Virus record (IMG/VR): IMGVR_UViG_3300025137_005002
Coordinates: 1 to 64,000 of that record
Origin: a virus
Strand: one strand, 5' to 3'
Length of the DNA stretch: 64,000 nt
Shown here: positions 51,710 through 59,737 of the stretch, piece by piece
How positions within the stretch are numbered: position 1 is the stretch's first letter
Layout: every line of letters starts with the position of its first letter
Made by a program: the position numbers and the translations under genes
The notes under the pieces: model-generated
Database searches by the model: none
What the model was told of the DNA's origin: nothing
What the model saw: the letters and a program-made list of their open reading frames with translations, nothing else

Positions 51710-52389
51710 TAATAATTAATGCACCAATGGGAGCAAAAGGTCATCAAATAGGTAGACTTCTTGCTAGTTGTGATAATGTTGCTTGGTACAATACTGAAGC
51801 AAATGGCGAACACCCGTGGATGCCTTATAAAGAGAATGCATTATACGGAACTGATAAGAATTTTACTATATATCACTGGAATAGACGCTTTAAAGACGGT
51901 TTAACTGTTCCCCCTGTACTTGATATGGCAGAACGTCAAGGGCTTTGTACGGGCAAATATGACGCTCTAAAAGGCCCAATTGAGCAGGTTCAACCCAAGC
52001 ATTTACTGTATACACTCCATGGTGCCTTAGATAAATCTAAAGCATTCTTTGAAGGTGCAAAACATATAGTAGTCATACCAAAAGACATGGCTAGATTACT
52101 TGCTAGGTACTGTCAAACAAGTGCCAAGTATTATGTGAATCCTGAGAATCCAGATAAAACATTCTTTGATTTATATGAGGGAAAGTATATGAATATACTA
52201 GAACATCTGGAGAGATGTGTAGATAACTATAGCCGATTTGCTAGTGAGGAAGATGTTATTGTATCTGATCCTGATAAGTTATTCATAGAAGATAACTTTA
52301 AAATGGTTTGTGATAAATTTGAATTAACATTTAATAAAGAAAATTACGATAAAGTTATTAGTTTTATTCAAAACCCAATGTCGCAATAA
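51706..52389 (+). CDS. P-loop sulfotransferase-like protein 1
   Basis: 227 residues. The opening IIINAPMGAKGHQIGRLL occupies the place of the sulfotransferase 5'-PAPS loop, and the closing DVIVSDPDKLFIEDNFKMVC with a final helix resembles the C-terminal end of small phage sulfotransferase-like proteins. The middle includes KHIVVIPKDMARLLARY. Similarity to the two minus-strand genes that follow is weak, so this is a tentative member. Its 3' end overlaps the convergent gene by 26 bases. Confidence 0.45.
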   Translation: MIIINAPMGAKGHQIGRLLASCDNVAWYNTEANGEHPWMPYKENALYGTDKNFTIYHWNRRFKDGLTVPPVLDMAERQGLCTGKYDALKGPIEQVQPKHLLYTLHGALDKSKAFFEGAKHIVVIPKDMARLLARYCQTSAKYYVNPENPDKTFFDLYEGKYMNILEHLERCVDNYSRFASEEDVIVSDPDKLFIEDNFKMVCDKFELTFNKENYDKVISFIQNPMSQ

Positions 52390-53101
52390 ATGTATCTAGT
52401 TTTTGATTTTTTACTGTATAAGAATATGAGTCTTCATTCTTACCTTCGAGTATATCTCTATTAGCATTAATAGGAACCCCTTCGATCATACGAATATACT
52501 TTAGTATCATTTGGTCTTCGGTGTCAACACCCCAAACGTTTTTCCAATATCCTTCATTACATATATTCATAGTTAATTTGTTTTCATGAATGAACATTAG
52601 ATTATGTCTATTCTCATGAGCCATTTCTTTTATCATTGTTTCGCGATTAGTATATGCTTCTTTGTATCTTGGGTAAGGTATATCAAATCCACCTGCACCA
52701 AACCAACCTTCTTCACAGTTTTCATTTGATCTATAAACAATTACATACTTACTGTTTGGAAACATCTTATAAATTTTAGGTAAGTCAATACTAAATTGAT
52801 GACACTTAATAATTTTATATCCGTTATTCTGTGTTATCCATGCACTATCTATTTCTTTAAATATTTCTTCTTTAGAAAGTTTATCAAGTTTATTAAAGTT
52901 ATCTCCCCAAGGAAACCCTGGACCAAAATATGATCCTCTATGTGGTATTATATCTGGATCATTAAAGTGTGCATACTGTCTATCATCAGCATAGTCTCCA
53001 GTATCAAATAGATACTTTTTAGATTGTGCCATTACATGAGCAACTGCACTCCATTTACTTCCAGGGGCACCTGTGAAAAATACTAACTTACTTTCGTCCA
53101 T
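52364..53101 (-). CDS. P-loop sulfotransferase-like protein 2
   Basis: 245 residues. LVFFTGAPGSKWSAVAHVMA (6-25) is a G-A-P-G-(S/T)-(K/R)-W-S-A loop, equivalent to the PAPS phosphate-binding loop; FGPGFPWGDNF near 59, WITQNNGYKIIKCHQF near 88 and KYVIVYRSNENCEEGWFGAG near 118 follow. The same blocks occur in the gene on the other side of iscU, so the two are paralogues. They may sulfate a glycan or small molecule, but the group could also be a general P-loop NTPase. Confidence 0.6.
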   Translation of the reverse strand: MDESKLVFFTGAPGSKWSAVAHVMAQSKKYLFDTGDYADDRQYAHFNDPDIIPHRGSYFGPGFPWGDNFNKLDKLSKEEIFKEIDSAWITQNNGYKIIKCHQFSIDLPKIYKMFPNSKYVIVYRSNENCEEGWFGAGGFDIPYPRYKEAYTNRETMIKEMAHENRHNLMFIHENKLTMNICNEGYWKNVWGVDTEDQMILKYIRMIEGVPINANRDILEGKNEDSYSYTVKNQKLDTFIATLGFE

Positions 53102-53487
53102 TACCTGTGCATTCCGTTTTTATTTTGATAATTTAATATTGCTGACTTAATGGCATCTTCTGCCAATACACTACAGTGAATCTTTACTGGAGGTAGTGCA
53201 AGTTCTTCTACAATGTCCATATTTTTAACTGCCTTTGCTTCTCCTAGTGTCATACCTTTAACCATTTCAGTTACAAGACTGCTACTAGCAATCGCACTTC
53301 CACAACCGTATGTTTTAAAACAAGCATCTTCAATGACATCATCTATTACTTTTATTTGCAATCGCATAACATCTCCACAAGCAGGAGCACCTACCATTCC
53401 AGTTCCTACACTAGAATCGTCCGTATCCATCTTGCCTACATTACGAGGATTTTCGTAATGGTCTAAAACCTTTTTACTATAAGCCAT
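53101..53487 (-). CDS. iscU: IscU Fe-S cluster scaffold protein
   Basis: 128 residues, full length, from an ATG that gives the standard N-terminus MAYSKKVLDHYENPRN. The three ligand cysteines are present: C37 in APACGD, C62 in YGCGSA, and C105 in KIHCSV, with Asp39. The LPPVK peptide recognised by the chaperone HscA (98-102) is intact, suggesting use of host HscA/HscB and IscS. Overall similarity to proteobacterial IscU is very high and stands out from the divergent neighbours, which argues for fairly recent acquisition from a host. It lies between two sulfotransferase-like genes. Confidence 0.95.
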   Translation of the reverse strand: MAYSKKVLDHYENPRNVGKMDTDDSSVGTGMVGAPACGDVMRLQIKVIDDVIEDACFKTYGCGSAIASSSLVTEMVKGMTLGEAKAVKNMDIVEELALPPVKIHCSVLAEDAIKSAILNYQNKNGMHR

Positions 53488-53488
53488 T

Positions 53489-54358
53489 TTATTTTCGTCC
53501 GTATTTGTTAATAACTTTAACTGTAGAATCAATTAAACTCTGTGGGATAATCTGATTGGTATAAGTTGTCTCTGGGTTATATATCATTGCCATGTTGGCT
53601 TTACTTCTGTCATCGAGCATATGTTTTGTATATGCATCTCTACCTTCTTGAGTATCTAAATCCCATGAACCATCACCTAGTTGTTCTGCTAGTGTTTGAA
53701 TCTTAGGATCTCTGTCCCATACATCTTTGTAACTTACTTCTGTAGGATCTAATCCTAATGCTTCGTGTACTTGAGCAAGAGTATTGTATCTTAAAAATGG
53801 AACACCTAACTCTGCCGCAAACTTAATTGAATTAGCATTTTCTATTTTAATTTGTTTAAGCATTTTTTCATTTGTTTCATACCAATCGTAATGCGGATAC
53901 TCAATATCAAATCCACCTACAACTTGCCACCATTCTAAACATAGTTGGTCTGGTAAGTAGTATGCAATAATTCTAGCCTTAGGAAAACATTTATGTAAAT
54001 GTTCTAGCCCGTATGCAAACCAATGACTTTTAATAATTTTAATACCATTATCCCAATCACTGAATGCTTGTTTAAATTCTGTTAGTAGTGCTTCTTTAGA
54101 CCAGTTTTCCAAATAGTCAAATGTTCTTCCAAATTCGTGGCAAGGTCCAAAGTATACTCCACGATGCCAGCCTATGCCTGCTTTCTTACCATCTTCATAT
54201 GAAGCAGTACGTTCGTATGAACGTGTTTCTGTTTGGTCTGAAAGGTTTATACTTGGGTGACTTGTTATCGATTGGATACTTGCACTCCATCTTGTTCCAG
54301 GAGCACCTGTAATTAATATTAGATCTTCGCCTTGATAGTTATCTATTCCACTCTGCAT
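53489..54358 (-). CDS. P-loop sulfotransferase-like protein 3
   Basis: 289 residues from ATG at 54358, with AAGG upstream; longer in-frame starts would lie within the methyltransferase gene. LILITGAPGTRWSASIQSIT (13-32), FGPCHEFGRTF, WDNGIKIIKSHWFAYGL and ARIIAYYLPDQLCLEWWQVVG repeat the block order of its paralogue across iscU. A C-terminal extension of about 70 residues is unique to this copy. Substrate unknown. Confidence 0.6.
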   Translation of the reverse strand: MQSGIDNYQGEDLILITGAPGTRWSASIQSITSHPSINLSDQTETRSYERTASYEDGKKAGIGWHRGVYFGPCHEFGRTFDYLENWSKEALLTEFKQAFSDWDNGIKIIKSHWFAYGLEHLHKCFPKARIIAYYLPDQLCLEWWQVVGGFDIEYPHYDWYETNEKMLKQIKIENANSIKFAAELGVPFLRYNTLAQVHEALGLDPTEVSYKDVWDRDPKIQTLAEQLGDGSWDLDTQEGRDAYTKHMLDDRSKANMAMIYNPETTYTNQIIPQSLIDSTVKVINKYGRK

Positions 54359-54866
54359 AAATTCTAACCTTATCTTTGTCTGGTATCTCAGTACCAAGTT
54401 CTACTAGTTTAAATCCATAGTCTTTACAAAACGTTTCATGATACTGTTCACTCCAATTAAAGAAGTTAACTTTGTGTGTGTTTGGGTTCCCATGGTCAAA
54501 ACGCCCTGGGTTACAACGCCAAAATATTTTACATGAAGGTTTCATATGTGTAATAACTTTTTCAATTTGTGTACGAATTTTTGCTTCGTCACCAAAGTTA
54601 ATACTACCTAAACAAAATGCTACATCAAATAGTCTATCTGTTTCAAAGTCTTCAATAGTTGTAACAATGTCTGCTTTATCATTTGCAGGATCAACTCCTA
54701 CTAAATTTTTTATGTGTCCTTTAAAAGGATTATGTCCACAGCCAACATCTAATACCCAATCTCTTTTACGAAGTTTGTGTACAAGATCCATACCTGACAA
54801 AGCATACTTGTCCATTTCAGGTTGCCATTCTGTAGAAAAATATTTGTTAAGTTCTTGCTGGTTCAT
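54339..54866 (-). CDS. Class I SAM-dependent methyltransferase
   Basis: 175 residues. WVLDVGCGHNPFKGHI at about 32-47 is motif I, LVGVDPANDKADIV near 49 supplies the ribose-binding Asp, FDVAFCLGSINFGDE near 79 is motif IV, and KPSCKIFWRCNPG near 109 is motif V-like. No DNA-methyltransferase motif (DPPY/NPPF) is present, so a small-molecule or protein substrate is more likely. Overlaps the downstream gene by 20 bases. Confidence 0.75.
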   Translation of the reverse strand: MNQQELNKYFSTEWQPEMDKYALSGMDLVHKLRKRDWVLDVGCGHNPFKGHIKNLVGVDPANDKADIVTTIEDFETDRLFDVAFCLGSINFGDEAKIRTQIEKVITHMKPSCKIFWRCNPGRFDHGNPNTHKVNFFNWSEQYHETFCKDYGFKLVELGTEIPDKDKVRIYAEWNR

Positions 54867-54867
54867 A

Positions 54868-55557
54868 TTATATATTTATTTCTTTAATGAGTGGAAAGAT
54901 ATTTGCAATAACTTTGGCACAAGCATGAGCAATATCCATATGTTCTTTTTGTGTACCATTGGCGCCACGTAACTCGATATAATGAACCCACGAACGTAAT
55001 GATCCATTCATATACAATGTAGTCTTTGTAATACCTTCGGGTAAAACTTTACGAGCTTGTTCTTTTGCAATACCTTTTTTAATTGCCCAGTCATATTCTT
55101 TTTTAGCCAAGACAGCAATACGTCTTTGAGCCCAGTCCCACTCTTGTTGTAGTTTTGGGTCTTCAACTTCAATACTATTTTGTCTATTCTTAGGGTCTTG
55201 TAAACGTGCTTCACTGTATTCAAACATTTCTGTTTGGTCATTTGGATCAGCATATCTCTGACTGAACTCTTGAAAAGCAAAACTGCGATGTCTTACTATC
55301 TGATGAGCAATATCTCTAGTAGTATGTATTTCTAAACAAGCACTCACCATCTCTAATGGAGACCAATGTTTGTGCTTAATTAAGTATTTGATAAGTTTTT
55401 CGTTAGTTTCCTTATTCATTTGATTGCTAGGATTACTAACCCTGGCACAAAAGGCTATAAGGTCCTGTACAGATTCTAAATGAGTACCTTTGCCTTCATC
55501 GGACAAGTGTACCATTGTATCAGCCTGACTATAACTTATGAGTTTAACGTTATCCAT
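54868..55557 (-). CDS. thyX: Flavin-dependent thymidylate synthase ThyX
   Basis: 229 residues from ATG 55557; the frame is open upstream into the next gene. The ThyX signature RHRSFAFQEFSQRY lies at about 89-102 and contains the RHRx7S pattern with the catalytic Ser at 99. HWSPLEMVSACLEIHTTRD before it and LYMNGSLRSWVHYIELRG near the C-terminus complete the fold. The homotetramer makes dTMP from dUMP with FAD, NADPH and methylenetetrahydrofolate, common in marine phages. Confidence 0.9.
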   Translation of the reverse strand: MDNVKLISYSQADTMVHLSDEGKGTHLESVQDLIAFCARVSNPSNQMNKETNEKLIKYLIKHKHWSPLEMVSACLEIHTTRDIAHQIVRHRSFAFQEFSQRYADPNDQTEMFEYSEARLQDPKNRQNSIEVEDPKLQQEWDWAQRRIAVLAKKEYDWAIKKGIAKEQARKVLPEGITKTTLYMNGSLRSWVHYIELRGANGTQKEHMDIAHACAKVIANIFPLIKEINI

Positions 55558-55876
55558 TATTAATCTTTCCCAATGTTTGCTCAGTTGCTTCTGAAACAAC
55601 ATCCGCGGTTTTCCCTACGTCGATATGCCAATCGACAAATCGAATCTTTCCTTCAATTTTGTCTAGTTTTTCGTCTAGGGATCTTTCTAATCGGCTATAG
55701 TTAAGATTGTTTTGTTCAACAAGTTCTTTAACATTAACGTCAATAGATTTACCATCTTTAAGATGGATTACGAGCCGGTCAACATACTCCATAGGAATGT
55801 CTTTGTATTCGACTTCCTGAAATAAATCTTCCCAATGAGATAAAATTTGTGATAACCAAATTTGTGAATTGGTCAA
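55550..55876 (-). CDS. Hypothetical protein (108 aa)
   Basis: Starts with TTG, four bases after GGAGGG; no ATG fits before position 29 of the protein. The sequence has a short strand region (VDRLVIHLKDGKSIDVNVKE) and then a coiled-coil-like segment (LNYSRLERSLDEKLDKIEGK). It overlaps the ThyX start by eight bases. No family recognised, though the pattern is typical of small conserved phage proteins. Confidence 0.6.
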   Translation of the reverse strand: MTNSQIWLSQILSHWEDLFQEVEYKDIPMEYVDRLVIHLKDGKSIDVNVKELVEQNNLNYSRLERSLDEKLDKIEGKIRFVDWHIDVGKTADVVSEATEQTLGKINNG

Positions 55877-55887
55877 CTATCCCTCCA

Positions 55888-56439
55888 CTACACTGTAGAA
55901 TCAGTTGTCTCTACTTTCGCAGGACGACCTCTTCCTCTTTTCTGTAATGGATGCAATTCGTCTGCTTCTTTAATTAGACGATCTGCTTCTTTCTTCATTG
56001 TTGATGCTTGATTTCTCAAACTAGTTGCAATCTGTTCATCAGATAATGCCGCCGTCGAACTTGGTGCTGTCGGACTTGCTCCAACTGTTACTGCCGGTTG
56101 TGGGATTTCTCCAATAGCAAGGTTAACTTGATTTAAAGGAACCTTAGTTCTAGCATTAGGTGTTAAATGAATTTCTGTTGTTGGAACTTTTACTAAAAGA
56201 TTACCAACATGGATTGTATTAAGTAAACCTTCACCTGTTTCAGTTTTAAATCTACTTGCCGCGTCAGCCAAAGTGTCAACACTTTCAGCATCTGCCGTTC
56301 CTAGACATTCATTGATTGCTTTTCTAGGTACTGCTGGTAACGAATCGATATATGCTACCAAACAATTTTGAGGTTCGCCTGGAACCTGTCTAAACATTAC
56401 GGCAACTTTACGGTCACCATGTAAACCAATATGTTTCAT
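55888..56439 (-). CDS. Hypothetical protein with basic C-terminal tail (183 aa)
   Basis: ATG with AAAGGAGT upstream. The N-terminal half is a mixed alpha/beta domain (RKVAVMFRQVPGEPQNCLVAYI-like start). A Pro/Ala/Thr linker around 120-135 leads to a helix rich in Lys/Glu (KKEADRLIKEADEL) and an AT-hook-like tail (KRGRGRPAKVE) that could contact AT-rich DNA in the minor groove. Function unknown. Confidence 0.65.
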   Translation of the reverse strand: MKHIGLHGDRKVAVMFRQVPGEPQNCLVAYIDSLPAVPRKAINECLGTADAESVDTLADAASRFKTETGEGLLNTIHVGNLLVKVPTTEIHLTPNARTKVPLNQVNLAIGEIPQPAVTVGASPTAPSSTAALSDEQIATSLRNQASTMKKEADRLIKEADELHPLQKRGRGRPAKVETTDSTV

Positions 56440-56454
56440 TGATTACTCCTTTGA

Positions 56455-56850
56455 TTAATTTGATTCTGTACTAGCACTATCTTCAGTTGCTGGTGCAGTT
56501 TCGTTAGTTTCTACTGCTGGTGCTTCATCGCCCTCGGCAGGTTTATCAACTGCATCACCTTTTGGTATTGCTCCTGTTGATACTAGAAAATTAACTAGAT
56601 TTGTATATGTTTCGCCTACAGTTTTTAATTCTTCTGCTTTAAAGGCTCCACGTTGAGTACAGATTTGAACAATTTGTACCATCTTTTTTAGGTCACCAAC
56701 TGATAGTCCTGGTTGAGGTGGTAAACCTTCTGCAGGTGGTACCATAGGTGTTCCTTCAGGTGTCTTTGGTGCTGGCATCTTAATACCAGTACTTCCAGTA
56801 CCTGTTGTCGCATCAACTGGATGTGACGTATGTTTCGCTTTTCTTACCAT
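56455..56850 (-). CDS. Hypothetical Pro/Ala/Glu-rich protein (131 aa)
   Basis: ATG 56850 has GGAG seven bases upstream, inside a first ATG at 56862, and is preferred. The N-terminal half is Pro/Thr/Gly-rich (TTGTGSTGIKMPAPKTPEG), followed by one helical domain (VGDLKKMVQIVQICTQRGAF) and an acidic tail rich in Glu, Thr and Ser. Likely partly disordered. Similar low-complexity small proteins occur next to replication genes in phages; no function assigned. Confidence 0.6.
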   Translation of the reverse strand: MVRKAKHTSHPVDATTGTGSTGIKMPAPKTPEGTPMVPPAEGLPPQPGLSVGDLKKMVQIVQICTQRGAFKAEELKTVGETYTNLVNFLVSTGAIPKGDAVDKPAEGDEAPAVETNETAPATEDSASTESN

Positions 56851-56865
56851 TGTTTTCTCCATTTG

Positions 56866-56873
56866 TATAAATA
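56866..56873 (+). promoter_or_regulatory. T4-late-type promoter element TATAAATA
   Basis: Exact match to the T4 late -10 element, about 43 bases before the only plus-strand gene in this minus-strand region. The position gives a short leader. Late timing would fit a gene for an envelope-targeted protein. Confidence 0.5.
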
Positions 56874-56915
56874 GTTATATACTACTATTATTATTTATCA
56901 TCACAGGAAAACCCC

Positions 56916-57461
56916 ATGAAGAAGTTGATTATTATTTGTACACTTTTGTTATCTAGTTTGTCTGCATATGCAGAAGAACCTTATAACTTACTCAATCCGC
57001 CTAAAGTCGTTGAATTCAATGAACCCCAGGCAAAATACTTTTTTAATGTAGCAGGCGGTTGTGTATATCTTTACACAATGCAATACAAACACGCCGCAGT
57101 GGCTAATTTAATAGACGGAAGTCAACCAAGTGCTGACTGGATGTCTAATGCTAGTGCTGAATCCAATGCTTGGATCAATCTAGCAAAACTTACAGAAGTT
57201 ATCCTAATTAAGAATTACGATGCTACTGCACAAGAAATTCTAGATTATAAACTAGGACAGTTTGCACAAATGAACGAATATTTTGCTAGTACATTTATGT
57301 CTACACACCCGCAGGAGTTTTTTACTAAACTTCTAAGCTCTACAAGTTATTGTGTATTAAACCGAGAACCTATTATGAAGTTTTTACAACTTGCAAGTGA
57401 GCATGAAAGTAATAAGCCTAAGGATGTGCCAGAGGTTGATAAGCCAGTGAAAAGAATGTAG
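56916..57461 (+). CDS. Secreted or periplasmic protein with signal peptide
   Basis: 181 residues. MKKLIIICTLLLSSLSAYAE is a clear signal peptide with an A-x-A cleavage site at about residue 19. The mature part is helical with Cys in GGCVYLY and SYCVLN that could form a disulfide. No family recognised. It is the only plus-strand gene between 52389 and the window end; an isolated late gene with a signal peptide could act on the host envelope during lysis or exclusion. Its 3' end overlaps the convergent gene by 44 bases. Confidence 0.7.
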   Translation: MKKLIIICTLLLSSLSAYAEEPYNLLNPPKVVEFNEPQAKYFFNVAGGCVYLYTMQYKHAAVANLIDGSQPSADWMSNASAESNAWINLAKLTEVILIKNYDATAQEILDYKLGQFAQMNEYFASTFMSTHPQEFFTKLLSSTSYCVLNREPIMKFLQLASEHESNKPKDVPEVDKPVKRM

Positions 57462-57759
57462 ATTCTTCAGGAACTTCAAACCCAATAGTTACTTCAACAT
57501 CGAAGCCGTGATAGTCGTTCCAGTCTTCCATATCATCTAATTCACCAAGTTTTGATGCTCGTTCCTTTTTTGAATACTCTGTAACTGTAAATCTGCCATC
57601 TAGGTTACTAAATATCCAATTCTTAATATGGTCAACTACTTCGTTATGTGTTTGACCCATATTCATATGATTAACTTCATGTTTAATTTGTGTAAAGTGA
57701 GGAGGCATAATACTTACCTCTCTTTGATTAAGAACATTTAATGGATTAATATCTCTCAT
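57418..57759 (-). CDS. Hypothetical protein (113 aa)
   Basis: ATG at 57759 is coupled to the upstream stop (ATGA); a second start at 57708 has AGAGG upstream and would give 96 residues. HEVNHMNMGQTHNEVVDHIK is a His-rich helix, followed by a strand region (DGRFTVTEYSKKERA, FDVEVTIGFEVPEE). The protein also occupies the 3' end of the opposite-strand gene. No family recognised. Confidence 0.6.
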   Translation of the reverse strand: MRDINPLNVLNQREVSIMPPHFTQIKHEVNHMNMGQTHNEVVDHIKNWIFSNLDGRFTVTEYSKKERASKLGELDDMEDWNDYHGFDVEVTIGFEVPEESTFFSLAYQPLAHP

Positions 57760-57926
57760 TTAATACTACCAATCATTACTAATACACAAATATAAAAAAA
57801 TGCAAAAGCAAAAACAGGTGCCGCATTTGAAATCTTCTTTGTAGTTTCTGGCTCAGGCGTTACATAATTCGAACCCATATAATCTCTATCCCAAGCATCT
57901 CTTCTTGTGTCTTTTTTATTACTCAT
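57756..57926 (-). CDS. Small C-tail-anchored membrane protein (56 aa)
   Basis: ATG at 57926 shares bases with the upstream TAA (TAATG). The N-terminal half is charged (SNKKDTRRDAWDRDYMGSN) and the C-terminal half is one membrane helix (APVFAFAFFYICVLVMIGS). Probably a tail-anchored peptide. No family recognised. Confidence 0.55.
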   Translation of the reverse strand: MSNKKDTRRDAWDRDYMGSNYVTPEPETTKKISNAAPVFAFAFFYICVLVMIGSIK

Positions 57927-58054
57927 TAGTAACTCGCAAATACTACAAATACAATACAAGCAATAAAACCTGCAACCAAAACATGATTGCCAAGATTTAA
58001 CCAACTAGTACCTACAGTACTTTTGTTCTTTGGATCTATAAATTTATTTTCCAT
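57926..58054 (-). CDS. Single-TM micro-protein (42 aa)
   Basis: Begins TAATG at the stop of the VWA gene and ends TAATG at the next ATG, filling the gap exactly. Residues 24-41 form a hydrophobic helix (HVLVAGFIACIVFVVFAS). Like its downstream neighbour, it is probably an inner-membrane peptide. No family recognised. Confidence 0.5.
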   Translation of the reverse strand: MENKFIDPKNKSTVGTSWLNLGNHVLVAGFIACIVFVVFASY

Positions 58055-59358
58055 TATGCCGCTCTTTTTCTACTTTGTTCTTTTTGTTCATAGTAAGCAT
58101 AAGTTCCAAATGGTGGAACAATATCATCACTACCATGAATAATAAACACTGTATCACAGTATAAATCATCACCCCAACTACCAAACGGATATCCGTCTGT
58201 AAACATAATAAATTTCTTAGGCTCAATACCTTTTTCTTTCATATACTCCCAATTACATTCGAAGTCTGTACCTCCGCCTCCAACTGGAATATAGTCAATT
58301 AACTCTTCTCCGTTACTTGGATCAAAGTCTTGTTCAGCATAAACACTAGTATCAAAGCACCATACTTTAATATTGTAATCTTCATATGCATCCATAATAC
58401 CTTTTATTTCACTTAAAAAGTCTCTTGCCATTTTGTTACTAATACTACCTGACATATCAAGAGCAATACAAACATCAATCTTTTCATCATTGTTCATACC
58501 AGGTAATACTGCGTCCATGTGCCACGAACGTCTGTTAATCTTTTGAAAAGTAAAGTCACTCTTAATAGTGCTTTCAATTTGTTGTTGAAGTAATGTTCTC
58601 CAATCCATTTTAGGTTGTGTCCATTGCTCAATAAGTCTTTTAACACCTGCAGGCAAATTACCAGAACCAGCACTTTGAGCCGCACCCATTACAGCCGCTT
58701 TCATTTCTTCTTTAATTTGTCTCTTCTCTTCTTCTGAAAGTCTAGGGCGTCCACTGTTTTTACCTTTAGAACTATCGTCGCCCTCGCCTTCATTGGCTTT
58801 TCCACTTCCAGAATCATCTTCTAAATGGTCATCAAGTACTTTATCTAATAGAGAATCAATATCAATTTTATCTGCATTCTCATATAAGTCGTCGTACACT
58901 TCTTCAAATGCCCAACCATAATATTTTCTGTCGTGTATCATATCTACAGTTGTAATAGGTTCACCTACAGTATTTTGTATTAGGTCACCATTTACACAAT
59001 AGTCAGCGGCAATATTTGCCAAATTTTTATCTCTGCCAGGGAACCTTCCCATATGGTCATAAACTACATGAAGTACTTCATGCCCAAACAAGAACATAGT
59101 TTCACCTACACTCAATGCATTTACGAATTTTGTATTGTAATAGAAACGTCTACCATCAGTTGCCGCGGTTGGCAACCATTCATCAGCATTAATAAGTTCA
59201 AGCCTTGTTGCTAATGTACCAAAAAATGGATGTTTAATAAGTAGGCTAACTCTAGCCTGGATTAGTTTTTCCTTAACTATTTTATCTAGTTCAGGATCAG
59301 TTTCAAATCCAACTTCACACTTGAATTTGTTACCTGTTTTATTTGTTTGAAACGACAT
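58054..59358 (-). CDS. VWA-like protein with HExxH metallopeptidase-type domain
   Basis: 434 residues. FGHEVLHVVYDHMGR places a H-E-x-x-H zinc motif at 93-97 with a following AADYCVNGDL segment, as in the DUF2201-type putative metallopeptidase domain. An acidic and Lys-rich linker (about 176-220) leads to a VWA domain with the MIDAS motif DMSGS at 301-305 and FTDGYPFG near 391. Such proteins usually work with a MoxR AAA ATPase, here encoded about 400 bases upstream on the same strand. The pair is probably a chaperone-like machine for cofactor or complex assembly. Confidence 0.8.
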   Translation of the reverse strand: MSFQTNKTGNKFKCEVGFETDPELDKIVKEKLIQARVSLLIKHPFFGTLATRLELINADEWLPTAATDGRRFYYNTKFVNALSVGETMFLFGHEVLHVVYDHMGRFPGRDKNLANIAADYCVNGDLIQNTVGEPITTVDMIHDRKYYGWAFEEVYDDLYENADKIDIDSLLDKVLDDHLEDDSGSGKANEGEGDDSSKGKNSGRPRLSEEEKRQIKEEMKAAVMGAAQSAGSGNLPAGVKRLIEQWTQPKMDWRTLLQQQIESTIKSDFTFQKINRRSWHMDAVLPGMNNDEKIDVCIALDMSGSISNKMARDFLSEIKGIMDAYEDYNIKVWCFDTSVYAEQDFDPSNGEELIDYIPVGGGGTDFECNWEYMKEKGIEPKKFIMFTDGYPFGSWGDDLYCDTVFIIHGSDDIVPPFGTYAYYEQKEQSRKRAA

Positions 59359-59388
59359 TTAATACCTCTTTTTTTAACTTACTATTAT

Positions 59389-59416
59389 ATAATAGCATCT
59401 TTACAGTATTTGTCAA
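59389..59416 (-). promoter_or_regulatory. Promoter, TTGACA-N16-TATTAT, for VWA gene
   Basis: Consensus -35 and TATTAT at 16-base spacing with TGC before the -10. The ATG of the VWA gene lies about 31 bases downstream. Confidence 0.75.
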
Positions 59417-59419
59417 CTA

Positions 59420-59674
59420 TTAATTCAGTGTTCTTTTACCGAATCTATTAGCCAAATGGGGAAAATCTTCTTCGAATTCTTGCGAAATTGCTTCTTCCAT
59501 ACCTGATTCTGCCATTGCTAAAACCTGTTTAATTGTATGGTTAACTCTACTATTATCCCTTGGCATTAGAACGGTTTTTAAATCACCATTTGGAGTTATT
59601 ACTAATACCCAATCGTCGTCTTTGACTGACTTCATTAAGACTTCTAAATCTTTTTTAATGTCTGGTTTCTTCAT
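59420..59674 (-). CDS. Hypothetical protein (84 aa)
   Basis: ATG at 59674 is used here; TTG at 59689 lies in the T-run of the terminator and is less likely. No strong ribosome binding site is seen. The protein has a short beta hairpin (DWVLVITPNGDLKTVLMP) and a helix (TIKQVLAMAESGMEEAISQE). It lies between a terminator upstream and the VWA promoter downstream, so its own expression is unclear. Confidence 0.55.
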   Translation of the reverse strand: MKKPDIKKDLEVLMKSVKDDDWVLVITPNGDLKTVLMPRDNSRVNHTIKQVLAMAESGMEEAISQEFEEDFPHLANRFGKRTLN

Positions 59675-59686
59675 AATAGTATTTAC

Positions 59687-59718
59687 CAAAAAAGTGGGAG
59701 GGCTTTTACACCCTCCCT
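59687..59718 (-). terminator. Intrinsic terminator after MoxR-type ATPase gene
   Basis: On the minus strand GGGAGGG and CCCTCCC form a perfect seven-pair, GC-rich stem around the loop TGTAAAAG, followed by A-C and six T. It starts about 20 bases after the ATPase stop codon. It is the clearest intrinsic terminator in the window. Confidence 0.8.
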
Positions 59719-59737
59719 AATATACCTAGCAGGAGAA

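Noticed and set aside
54472-54972. 166-residue plus-strand ORF opposite the methyltransferase
   Set aside because: The minus-strand frame has clear SAM-binding motifs; this frame has none and crosses into the thyX gene.
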